Positions 1 to 5,456 of a stretch of 7,063 nucleotides of DNA are shown one piece after another; positions within the stretch are counted from its first letter, which is position 1; each line of letters opens with the position of its first letter. Source of the DNA: Clostridia bacterium (GTDB taxonomy: Bacteria; Bacillota; Clostridia; Oscillospirales; Acutalibacteraceae); contig CAAFXQ010000209.1 of assembly GCA_900767015.1 (NCBI GenBank), positions 1 to 7,063 on the forward strand, given 5' to 3'. The notes under the pieces are model-generated. The model saw only the letters and a program-made list of their open reading frames with translations, ran no database searches and had not been told where the DNA came from. A program made the translations under genes and the position numbers.

Positions 1-541
1 CGGACTTGACATCAAGACAATCTGTCCGCTTCACGGTCCGATTCTCAAGGAAAATCTCGGCTATTATATCGGGCTGTACGACACCTGGAGCAGCTACAAG
101 CCCGAAGCTGAGGGCGTATTCATCGCCTATGCAACGCTTCACGGTCATACAAGAGAGGTTGCCGAAAAGCTTCGTGAAATGCTTCTCTCTGAAGGCTGTC
201 CGAAAGTGGCGATCGCCGACCTTTCAAGAGACGATATCGCCGAATGTGTCGAGGACGCTTTCAAGTACGGCAAAATCGTGCTCGCCGCTTCCTCGTACGA
301 TGCCGGCGTGATGCCGAAGATGGAGGATTTTCTTCATCATCTTAAAGCCAAGAATTATCAGAACAGAACGGTCGCTCTGATTGAAAACACCTCCTGGGCA
401 CCGAGCGCAATCCGCACAATGAAAGGACTTCTTGATTCGATGAAGAACATTACAATCCTCGAGCCAACGGTCTCCGTAAAAGTCAAGCTCAGCGAAGAAA
501 ACGAAAAACAGCTCAAGGAAATCGCAAAGCAGTTCGCATAA
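1..541 (+). CDS. FprA-family flavodiiron protein, C-terminal part (5' end outside window)
   Basis: The reading frame is already open at the window edge (first full codon at position 2) and runs 179 codons to TAA at 539-541. It begins with the end of the metallo-beta-lactamase-like diiron domain: the ICPLHGPIL stretch (residues 7-15 of the visible part) carries the conserved last histidine ligand of the diiron site. The linker YDTWSSYKPE follows, then a flavodoxin-like domain whose FMN phosphate loop is seen in IAYATLHGHTREVAE. Family members are about 400 residues, so a little under half is present. Proteins of this class reduce O2 to water or NO to N2O in the cytoplasm, taking electrons from rubredoxin or similar carriers, and protect anaerobes from oxidative or nitrosative stress. 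The C-terminus ends in a normal helix with no fused rubredoxin or flavin reductase domain. Which substrate is preferred cannot be read from this fragment. Confidence 0.93.
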   Translation, partial: GLDIKTICPLHGPILKENLGYYIGLYDTWSSYKPEAEGVFIAYATLHGHTREVAEKLREMLLSEGCPKVAIADLSRDDIAECVEDAFKYGKIVLAASSYDAGVMPKMEDFLHHLKAKNYQNRTVALIENTSWAPSAIRTMKGLLDSMKNITILEPTVSVKVKLSEENEKQLKEIAKQFA

Positions 542-558
542 ACAATCAAAGCACAAAT

Positions 559-593
559 AAAAAGCCTGCCGGAAATGAACCGACAGGCTTTTT
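559..593. terminator. Bidirectional terminator between fprA-like gene and fucO
   Basis: A 14-bp stem, AAAAAGCCTGCCGG at 559-572 and CCGACAGGCTTTTT at 580-593, encloses a 7-nt loop. The run of A on one side and T on the other gives a U tract in both directions. The single imperfect position is a C/A mismatch in the plus transcript but a G-U wobble in the minus transcript, so the hairpin should be a little stronger for fucO. It starts 18 nt after the flavodiiron stop and ends 15 nt past the fucO stop, serving both convergent genes. Confidence 0.9.
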
Positions 594-608
594 CCTGTAT
601 TCAGCTGA

Positions 609-1757
609 TTACATAAGAGACAGATAAAGCTCCTTGATTTCGGCTACACTGGTATCTCTCGGGTTGCCCGGACGGCAAGCGTCGTCGTAAGCGGACTGAG
701 CAAGGAAGTCAACGTCCTCGGGCTTTACGATATCCTTGAGGTCAGCGGGAATACCGACATCTTCGGAAAGCTTCTTAACGGCGTCGATAGCGGCCTTTCT
801 TGCTTCGTCAAGGCTCATCGCGTCCACACCGTCAACACCCATTGCCTTTGCGATATCTCTGTATTTTTCGCCGGTTGCCGGTGCATTGTATTCCATAACG
901 GTCGGAAGAATGATCGCATTCGCTACGCCGTGCGGGGTATCATAAACAGCGCCCAAGGGGTGCGCCATCGAGTGAACGATGCCGAGACCGACATTCGAGA
1001 AGCCCATGCCGGCGATGTACTGACCGAGAGCCATACCCTCTCTGCCCTCTGCGGTATTGGCAACGGCGCCCCGAAGGTGCTTGGAAATCAGCTCAATCGC
1101 CTTGAGATGGAACATATCGCTCATTTCCCATGCGCCCTTTGTGATGTAGCCCTCGATGGCGTGGGTAAGAGCGTCCATACCGGTTGCGGCGGTAAGTCCC
1201 TTCGGCATAGAGGACATCATATCCGGGTCAACAACGGCAACAACAGGAATGTCGTGAACGTCAACGCAAACCATTTTACGGTTCTTTTCGGTATCGGTGA
1301 TAACATAGTTAATGGTAACCTCTGCGGCTGTACCTGCAGTTGTCGGAACGGCGATAATCGGCACGCTCTTATTCTTCGTCGGAGCAACGCCCTCAAGCGA
1401 GCGAACATCGGCAAATTCGGGATTTGCGATGATAACACCGATTGCTTTTGCGGTGTCCATGGACGAGCCGCCGCCGATTGCTACCAGGCAGTCAGCGCCC
1501 GAAGCCTTAAAAGCGGCAACGCCGGTCTGTACGTTTTCGATTGTCGGGTTGGGCTTGATCTGACTGTAAATTTCATAGTCGATCGAAGCGTTATCAAGAA
1601 CATCAGTAACTTTCTTGGTTACGCCGAATTTGATCAGATCGGGGTCGGAGCAGACAAAAGCTTTTTTGAAGCTTCTTGCCTTGATTTCGGTTGCAATTTC
1701 GTTGATGGCGCCCTTGCCGTGATATCCGGTTTCGTTCAATACAAATCTGTTTGCCAT
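609..1757 (-). CDS. fucO: Lactaldehyde reductase (iron-dependent 1,2-propanediol oxidoreductase)
   Basis: The protein has 382 aa, full length for group III iron-dependent alcohol dehydrogenases, and lines up end to end with my recollection of E. coli FucO (shared blocks MANR, LNET, NPEFADVRSLEG, PTTAGTAAEVTINYVITD, DALTHAIEGYIT, GMGFSNVGLG). It reduces L-lactaldehyde from fucose or rhamnose breakdown to L-1,2-propanediol with NADH, regenerating NAD+. The GGGS nucleotide-binding loop is at 95-98. The metal ligands corresponding to E. coli D196, H200, H263 and H277 are D195, H199, H262 and H276. D38 matches the E. coli Asp39 linked to NADH preference. The start has an ideal GGAGGT site (1766-1771) 8 nt upstream. 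Fucose or rhamnose pathway genes are not adjacent: the gene stands alone between its own control region and a terminator. Another short-chain diol or alcohol substrate is possible, but the FucO assignment is strong. Confidence 0.93.
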   Translation of the reverse strand: MANRFVLNETGYHGKGAINEIATEIKARSFKKAFVCSDPDLIKFGVTKKVTDVLDNASIDYEIYSQIKPNPTIENVQTGVAAFKASGADCLVAIGGGSSMDTAKAIGVIIANPEFADVRSLEGVAPTKNKSVPIIAVPTTAGTAAEVTINYVITDTEKNRKMVCVDVHDIPVVAVVDPDMMSSMPKGLTAATGMDALTHAIEGYITKGAWEMSDMFHLKAIELISKHLRGAVANTAEGREGMALGQYIAGMGFSNVGLGIVHSMAHPLGAVYDTPHGVANAIILPTVMEYNAPATGEKYRDIAKAMGVDGVDAMSLDEARKAAIDAVKKLSEDVGIPADLKDIVKPEDVDFLAQSAYDDACRPGNPRDTSVAEIKELYLSLM

Positions 1758-1765
1758 TGGTATTT

Positions 1766-1771
1766 ACCTCC
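1766..1771 (-). promoter_or_regulatory. Ribosome binding site of fucO
   Basis: Minus-strand GGAGGT lies 8 nt before the ATG at 1757. It fixes the start and gives the conserved MANR N-terminus. Confidence 0.85.
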
Positions 1772-1784
1772 TGATTTTAACTTC

Positions 1785-1800
1785 CGGCATTTTCCTGCCG
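1785..1800 (-). other. Small stem-loop in the fucO 5' leader
   Basis: A 5-bp stem CGGCA/TGCCG with a 6-nt loop lies about 14 nt upstream of the Shine-Dalgarno of fucO. It is short and has no T tract, so it is not a terminator. It might stabilise the leader or be chance. Confidence 0.3.
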
Positions 1801-1811
1801 TGGTACTTTTA

Positions 1812-1843
1812 AGGTAAACGTTTTACCTAAAGCTAACCTAAAA
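1812..1843. promoter_or_regulatory. Operator-like repeats upstream of fucO
   Basis: A 17-bp inverted repeat, AGGTAAA-CGT-TTTACCT on the plus strand (1812-1828), has perfect 7-bp arms. Inside it lies AAACGTTT (1816-1823), the CG-centred core typical of LacI-family operators. Partly overlapping, the minus strand carries TTTAGGT twice as a direct repeat (1825-1831 and 1836-1842), 11 bp apart, so on one helix face. The minus-strand stretch over 1823-1841 matches 15 of 19 positions of the DtxR box TTAGGTTAGCCTAACCTAA, but its second half is a direct and not an inverted copy. The elements lie 55-86 bp upstream of the fucO ATG. No convincing -35/-10 pair is visible here; the nearest is TTGGCA at 1855-1860 with a poor -10. 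A sugar-responsive (LacI/CcpA type) or metal-responsive repressor could bind; the sequence does not decide. Confidence 0.5.
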
Positions 1844-1857
1844 TAAGCAGCATTTGC

Positions 1858-1893
1858 CAAAGAAAAGCACCCGCTGAAAATACAACGGGTGCT
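1858..1893 (-). terminator. Terminator of the rplM-rpsI operon
   Basis: On the minus strand an 11-bp stem (AGCACCCGTTG with CAGCGGGTGCT, one G-U pair; plus-strand arms 1866-1876 and 1883-1893) encloses a 6-nt loop and is followed by TTTCTTT. It starts 18 nt after the rpsI stop and separates the ribosomal operon from fucO. Confidence 0.9.
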
Positions 1894-1911
1894 GTAATAA
1901 CATATAAACTG

Positions 1912-2310
1912 TTATCTCTTTGAGAACTGCGGTGCGCGACGGGCTGCCTTCAGACCGTATTTCTTTCTTTCCTTCATTCTCGGATCTCTGGTCAGGAAGC
2001 CTGCCTTCTTGAGAGCCGGACGAAGCTCTTCGTCGTACTGAAGAAGGGCTCTTGCAAGACCGTGACGGATTGCACCGGCCTGGCCGGTAACGCCGCCGCC
2101 TGTTACACGGCAAACGATATCGAACTTTTCGGTGGTTTCGGTAAGAGCAAGCGGCTGACGAACGATGAGCTTGAGGGTTTCAAGACCGAAATAATCGTCG
2201 ATGTCTCTTCCGTTGATCGTAATTTTGCCGGAGCCTGCGTATACACGAACTCTTGCGATTGATTTCTTTCTGCGGCCTGTGCCGTAGAAGAACGGTGTTG
2301 TTTCGTACAT
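1912..2310 (-). CDS. rpsI: 30S ribosomal protein S9
   Basis: The protein has 132 aa, the usual bacterial S9 length. Family hallmarks are the N-terminal FYGTGRRKKSIARVRV, the central RQPLALTETTEKFDI, the glycine-rich VTGGGVTGQAGAIRHGLARAL and the C-terminal RDPRMKERKKYGLKAARRAPQFSKR. The basic tail with terminal SKR is the part of S9 that reaches the peptidyl-tRNA in the small-subunit P site. The minus-strand Shine-Dalgarno GGGAGG (2319-2324) is 8 nt before the ATG. The gene follows rplM by 20 nt, the near-universal bacterial L13-S9 pair, and is cotranscribed with it. The terminator begins directly after the stop. Confidence 0.99.
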   Translation of the reverse strand: MYETTPFFYGTGRRKKSIARVRVYAGSGKITINGRDIDDYFGLETLKLIVRQPLALTETTEKFDIVCRVTGGGVTGQAGAIRHGLARALLQYDEELRPALKKAGFLTRDPRMKERKKYGLKAARRAPQFSKR

Positions 2311-2330
2311 TATCTTGTCCTCCCTTTCAA

Positions 2331-2759
2331 TTAAAGCTCAACAACTTCAGGCTTCTGAGCCGCATGGTCGTGTTCTGCGCCCTTATAGACACGAAGTCTT
2401 GTAAGAGCCTGACGGCCGATTGTTGTGTCGGGAACCATACCCTTAACTGCCTTGGTAACAACGAATTCAGGCTTTTTCGCCATGAGCTCGCTGTATTTTA
2501 CCTTTTTCATGTTACCGATATAACCGGTGTGATGATAGTACATTTTCTGATCGAGCTTCTTGCCGGTAAGAACAACCTTATCAGCGTTGATGATGATTAC
2601 ATAGTCGCCGCAGTCTGCATGAGGCGCAAAAGTGGGCTTCAGCTTGCCGCGAAGAAGATCGGCAGCCTTAACGGCAACCTGACCGAGGGTTTTGCCTTCG
2701 GCATCAATAACATACCACTTACGGGTAATGTCGCCGGCTTTCGGCATATAAGTTGACAT
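2331..2759 (-). CDS. rplM: 50S ribosomal protein L13
   Basis: The protein has 142 aa from the chosen start. L13 marks are KWYVIDAEGKTLGQVAVKAADLLRGK near the N-terminus, DCGDYVIIINADKVVLTGKKLDQKMYYHHTGY in the middle, and VKGMVPDTTIGRQALTRLRVYKGAEHDHAAQKPEVVEL at the end. L13 is an early-assembly 23S rRNA-binding protein. Three in-frame starts are possible: TTG at 2774, ATG at 2765 and ATG at 2759. The GGAGG Shine-Dalgarno (minus strand, 2768-2772) overlaps the first and is only 2 nt from the second, but is 8 nt from the third. The third also gives the MSTYMPKAGDI N-terminus that I recall from clostridial L13, so 2759 is preferred over the longer 147-codon frame. First gene of the rplM-rpsI operon. 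Confidence 0.98.
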   Translation of the reverse strand: MSTYMPKAGDITRKWYVIDAEGKTLGQVAVKAADLLRGKLKPTFAPHADCGDYVIIINADKVVLTGKKLDQKMYYHHTGYIGNMKKVKYSELMAKKPEFVVTKAVKGMVPDTTIGRQALTRLRVYKGAEHDHAAQKPEVVEL

Positions 2760-2798
2760 AGTCATTTCCTCCAAATCCTTTTGTTTTATTGCTCGGAT

Positions 2799-2827
2799 AT
2801 TCTATCACACCGAAAAAAGATTGTCAA
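2799..2827 (-). promoter_or_regulatory. SigA-type promoter of rplM-rpsI
   Basis: Minus-strand TTGACA (2822-2827), 17-bp spacer, then TAGAAT (2799-2804) with an extended -10 TG one base upstream of it. Transcription should start near 2792, giving a leader of about 33 nt before the rplM ATG. The DNA just upstream of the -35 is very AT-rich (2828-2856) and could act as an UP element. A 6-bp inverted repeat TTGTAA/TTACAA (2836-2841, 2851-2856) lies within it. Confidence 0.9.
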
Positions 2828-2897
2828 CACATTTTTTGTAATTTTTTAATTTACAATTCCCGTTCTTTGATTTTCTCTGTTTTTCTCGTGTTTTTAT

Positions 2898-3080
2898 ATG
2901 ATTTTCTCACAAATGATTTTTGATTTAACAGCAAAGCAAACGCACCATTACAGCGTTGTCACCTTTTTTCTTACGGACGAAATCAGGGAGGTTAAAACGC
3001 AGAACAAACAGCTGAACAAAAAGCTTATTGAACTTCAAAAAACGCTTGATGAGATGAAATGCGAAGCCGAAGAAAACTGA
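2898..3080 (+). CDS. Doubtful small reading frame with coiled-coil C-terminus, possibly a gene remnant
   Basis: This is 60 codons from ATG at 2898 to TGA at 3080. The last 35 or so residues (about LTDEIREVKTQNKQLNKK onward, ending EMKCEAEEN) are highly charged, with hydrophobic residues at near-heptad spacing, as in a short coiled coil. Codon choice there resembles that of the real genes. The first 25 residues look like translated T-rich intergenic DNA. There is no Shine-Dalgarno before 2898 or before the next ATG at 2913, and no promoter. The stop is 4 nt from the end of the convergent membrane-protein gene, with no terminator between. Either a small protein with an unrecognised start, or the surviving 3' end of a lost gene. 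No family recognised. Confidence 0.3.
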   Translation: MIFSQMIFDLTAKQTHHYSVVTFFLTDEIREVKTQNKQLNKKLIELQKTLDEMKCEAEEN

Positions 3081-3084
3081 AACC

Positions 3085-3681
3085 TTAGCTAAGCAGTCCC
3101 TCGTCGTCCGAATCCGATGACGCTTCTCCTTGCGCACAGCTTTCGGTGTGAATCGAAGATATTGGCGCTTGTTTTCTTGATAATACAGATGAAAGCAGCA
3201 AAACAGCAAACAAAGCCGCAAAAGCAGCATTCACAACCTGAAGACCCAGCGTTATATTCGCATAAGTGACATTCGCAAGAACGGAATCCTTCGCATAATA
3301 AACAGCAGCAATTATGGTGCTGATCATTTTTCCCACAATCTCGCCTATGGCTTGCCCGCTTATACCGCAAGCAAAAAAGCCAAGACGTTCATTCGCTTTT
3401 TTGCAGAAAACTGCGGCACAAATCAGCAGAATACCTGCACGAATGATAAATGTGACAACTGAGCCAAGACCGCTCACCATCTGAGAGAAGGCAAAATAAT
3501 CTGCATTGTGGTCAATCGTCTGGTATTCAGCCCGGCATATGGCATTTACAATCAGAGAAGACAACCCGGTTGCTAACAGATATCCGATTCCCGTTCCCAC
3601 TCCCGCCGGAATAAGCATGCGGAGGTTGGCGCTTTTATTCCTCTTGTCAGCAGTCAGTGTTTGTTGATTGGTTCTGTCCAT
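3085..3681 (-). CDS. Predicted four-helix membrane protein of unknown function
   Basis: The protein has 198 aa and matches no family I recognise. A basic 21-residue N-terminus precedes four hydrophobic segments at about 22-48, 65-93, 99-129 and 142-167. Lysines and arginines before helix 1, in the 94-99 loop (KKANER) and after helix 4 suggest that both ends are cytoplasmic. The short outside loops are 49-64 and 130-141. The tail (168-198) is serine-rich and acidic (SSDSDDEG). Helix 3 is glycine-rich (GFFACGISGQAIGEIVGK), which suits tight helix packing. The start is fixed by GGAGGG (minus strand, 3688-3693) 6 nt upstream and by a perfect promoter. It is transcribed alone, with convergent sequence after its stop and no clear terminator. 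Homology search and topology prediction would be needed to go beyond integral membrane protein. Confidence 0.8.
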   Translation of the reverse strand: MDRTNQQTLTADKRNKSANLRMLIPAGVGTGIGYLLATGLSSLIVNAICRAEYQTIDHNADYFAFSQMVSGLGSVVTFIIRAGILLICAAVFCKKANERLGFFACGISGQAIGEIVGKMISTIIAAVYYAKDSVLANVTYANITLGLQVVNAAFAALFAVLLLSSVLSRKQAPISSIHTESCAQGEASSDSDDEGLLS

Positions 3682-3687
3682 AAAAAT

Positions 3688-3693
3688 CCCTCC
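3688..3693 (-). promoter_or_regulatory. Ribosome binding site of the membrane-protein gene
   Basis: Minus-strand GGAGGG lies 6 nt before the ATG at 3681 and supports this start for a gene with no recognisable homologue. Confidence 0.8.
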
Positions 3694-3729
3694 AAGAAAA
3701 ATTCATAGTTGAATAATCATGCTGTTAAT

Positions 3730-3758
3730 ATTATATCTGAATGATTATAGATTGTCAA
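3730..3758 (-). promoter_or_regulatory. Perfect-consensus SigA-type promoter of the membrane-protein gene
   Basis: Minus-strand TTGACA (3753-3758), 17-bp spacer, TATAAT (3730-3735): both hexamers and the spacing equal the consensus. The predicted start of transcription is near 3723, giving a leader of about 40 nt. The -35 box is enclosed by an operator-like inverted repeat, described separately. Confidence 0.9.
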
Positions 3759-3765
3759 TATAATC
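3743..3765. promoter_or_regulatory. Inverted repeat over the -35 box, candidate repressor site
   Basis: Perfect 7-bp arms GATTATA (3743-3749) and TATAATC (3759-3765) flank 9 bp containing the -35 hexamer. The central ATTGTCAAT (3751-3759) is itself palindromic apart from its middle base. A further inverted copy of the half-site, ATAATCAT at 3713-3720 against ATGATTAT at 3741-3748, spans the -10 and the start site. Such placement suits a repressor that blocks polymerase, but AT-rich DNA yields chance repeats. Confidence 0.45.
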
Positions 3766-3791
3766 TTCGGCAAGAAACGGTCGCAGTATAA

Positions 3792-3926
3792 CCGTATGAA
3801 CAAAGCTTTCGTGATATTCCGTCAGATGTCCGGCTTGCTCTTGCCGATTTGTATAACACCTTGGCCGATTCTGTCGAACGGACGGCCTGTCCTACTCCGC
3901 CGCCGGACAGAAAAAATGAACGGTAA
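3792..3926 (+). other. Open frame without a start, possible gene debris
   Basis: Between the membrane-protein promoter and the symporter terminator, plus-strand frame 3 is open for 44 codons before TAA at 3924-3926. It reads like protein: YEQSFRDIPSDVRLALAD, then LYNTLADSVERT, then a proline-rich end. It has no start codon or ribosome binding site and is preceded by an in-frame TAA at 3789-3791. Just upstream, a different frame reads NIIFGKKRSQYN, so a frameshifted gene end is conceivable. The stop lies inside the symporter terminator, which argues against function. No family recognised. Confidence 0.2.
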
Positions 3927-3951
3927 CCGCCGAAAGTCAGACGGTTACCGT
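3911..3951 (-). terminator. Terminator of the GH2-symporter operon
   Basis: On the minus strand a perfect 10-bp stem ACGGTAACCG/CGGTTACCGT (plus-strand arms 3920-3929 and 3942-3951) with a 12-nt loop is followed by TCATTTTTTC. It begins 15 nt after the symporter stop. Confidence 0.92.
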
Positions 3952-3966
3952 ATTTCTTGCTTTTTC

Positions 3967-5424
3967 TCAGTCCTCAAGCATTTCGTTCAATGCCAGCGCT
4001 TCCTCGTTTGTGTCAATCTTATCGCCGAAGCTCTGCTCGGTCTTTTTGTCGATGTTGTAAATGAATTTCATGCAAAGGAAGGTCAGGAACGAGCCGACAA
4101 CGAGAATAATCATATAAAGGCTCTTGACCTTCGGTCCGAAGCCCTCCGGCTGAACGGCGTTTTTGCCCTCGACAAAGCCGATGGCAGTAAGTCCCAGCGA
4201 AACGATTGCCTGACCGATGCCCTGCGACAGCTTGCGGAAGAACGAGTAAAGCGCATAAAGCGAGCCTTCCTCAGCCATTCCGGTCTTGCGGTAGCTCATT
4301 TCGATACAGTCGGCAACGATCGCCCAGACCGCAATCTGGAATACGCAGTTGCCGGTGTTCAGGAACATCAGGGCGATTACATAAAGCACCATACCCGTCA
4401 TGTTCGCCGACATCGGAACAAACAGGAAAACCAGTCCGCCTATCGAGCTGATGAGCGTTGAAAAGGCAACAAGATTTTTCTTTCCGAAACGGGCGGCAAG
4501 CTTGCCCATGAAAATCATAACAAAGACCATCGGAACATAGCTTCCGACCATCGCAAGCGGTATCTTGTCGGTGTCGTTGAAGAAATACTGGAATACCATG
4601 TTGTTCAGCGACATCGTGGAATTGAAAAGCGCAACCGAAGAGACCGTTGCCAGCGTACAGCCGACCATGGCACGGTTGGTAAAGAACGCCTTGAATGCGC
4701 CGAAGAACATTCTGACGCCTGTGACCTGCTCTCCCTTGTCCTCTCGCTCCACCCGTTCGGTGACAAGTCTTGTCGTTCCCCAAAGAACGAGAAGAGCAAC
4801 AAGCGACAGCACAATCGCAACCGGCATAAGGGTCTCACCTTTTAAAATCTGTTCGGTTTCTCCGGTGGCGTTTGTCTGCTTGTCATAGACGATAGACGGA
4901 AGCACAATCATGATAACGACTGCCGGAAGAGCCGCACCGATGGAACGGAAGGTAGAAAGAGCCGTTCTGTGCTCGGGCACATCGGAAATAACGCTGTGAA
5001 GCGAGCCGTAGGGCACGTTGACCATCGTGTACGCAACCGACCACAGGCAGTAGGACAAAAGGCACCATACATACTTGCCCCAATACGGAAAAGCGGTTAC
5101 GGGAACGAAAATCATAACCGTCAGAAAAACGAGCCCGATACCGCCGAGAAGAATCCACGGCATGTACTTGCTCTTTTTGCCGATACGCTTGGTATCGACA
5201 AGATTTCCGATCAGAACATCGTTGACGGCGTCCCATAGTTTCGAAATAACAATAATCACCGCATAGTCGGTTGCCCTGATTCCGATGTACTGCAAATAGA
5301 AAAGCTGCATGAACGTTGCGACAAGCTGGAACGAAAAGCCGCAGCCCATGTCGCCCATGGCATAGCCGATTTTATCTCTCATGCCGAACGGACGCAAAGC
5401 GGTAGTCTGTTCTTTTTTAGCCAT
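3967..5424 (-). CDS. GPH-family (MelB/UidB-like) sugar:cation symporter
   Basis: The protein has 485 aa with about twelve membrane segments, a major-facilitator protein of the glycoside-pentoside-hexuronide:cation symporter family. Hallmarks in order: KIGYAMGDMGCGFSFQL at the first helix (18-34); KLWDAVNDVLIGNLVD in helix 2 (62-77), where D65 and D69 correspond to the MelB cation-site aspartates D55 and D59; a basic loop 80-86 (RIGKKSK); MVNVPYGSL (134-142); and IVADCIEMSYRKTGMAEEG with LYSFFRKLSQGIGQ (369-404). A long central loop lies around 220-237. The tail is cytoplasmic and acidic. It imports a glycoside with H+ or Na+; the substrate is inferred from the GH2 enzyme 32 bp upstream as a beta-galactoside or beta-glucuronide. 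The ribosome binding site is GGAAAGGG (5433-5440), 8 nt before the ATG. No promoter lies in the 32-bp gap, so it is cotranscribed with the hydrolase. Confidence 0.92.
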   Translation of the reverse strand: MAKKEQTTALRPFGMRDKIGYAMGDMGCGFSFQLVATFMQLFYLQYIGIRATDYAVIIVISKLWDAVNDVLIGNLVDTKRIGKKSKYMPWILLGGIGLVFLTVMIFVPVTAFPYWGKYVWCLLSYCLWSVAYTMVNVPYGSLHSVISDVPEHRTALSTFRSIGAALPAVVIMIVLPSIVYDKQTNATGETEQILKGETLMPVAIVLSLVALLVLWGTTRLVTERVEREDKGEQVTGVRMFFGAFKAFFTNRAMVGCTLATVSSVALFNSTMSLNNMVFQYFFNDTDKIPLAMVGSYVPMVFVMIFMGKLAARFGKKNLVAFSTLISSIGGLVFLFVPMSANMTGMVLYVIALMFLNTGNCVFQIAVWAIVADCIEMSYRKTGMAEEGSLYALYSFFRKLSQGIGQAIVSLGLTAIGFVEGKNAVQPEGFGPKVKSLYMIILVVGSFLTFLCMKFIYNIDKKTEQSFGDKIDTNEEALALNEMLED

Positions 5425-5456
5425 ATTGAAAACCCTTTCCTTTTATTTTCGGAACG

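Noticed and set aside
930..1817. Long (295-codon) plus-strand reading frame opposite fucO
   Set aside because: It is fully antisense to a strongly supported iron-dependent dehydrogenase, and its translation (Cys/Gly/Asn/Val-rich, no family motif) is what the opposite strand of such a gene gives. No ribosome binding site.
2253..2756. 167-codon plus-strand frame opposite rplM
   Set aside because: Antisense shadow of L13, a universally conserved gene whose minus-strand translation is unambiguous.
2760..2792. Autoregulatory L13 leader RNA before rplM
   Set aside because: Such leaders exist in Bacilli, but the predicted leader here is only about 33 nt and shows no structured element beyond the ribosome binding site.
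2836..2856. TTGTAA/TTACAA inverted repeat upstream of the rplM promoter as an operator
   Set aside because: It lies in almost pure A/T sequence where such repeats arise by chance, and a ribosomal promoter is not expected to have a dedicated repressor. Better explained as an UP-like AT tract.
3084..3093. CTTAGCTAAG palindrome as terminator between convergent frames
   Set aside because: A 10-bp self-complementary sequence without a loop cannot form a proper hairpin, and no T tract follows on either strand.
3796..4461. 221-codon plus-strand frame running into the symporter gene
   Set aside because: Mostly antisense to the GPH symporter and crosses its terminator hairpin. No Shine-Dalgarno and no recognisable domain.
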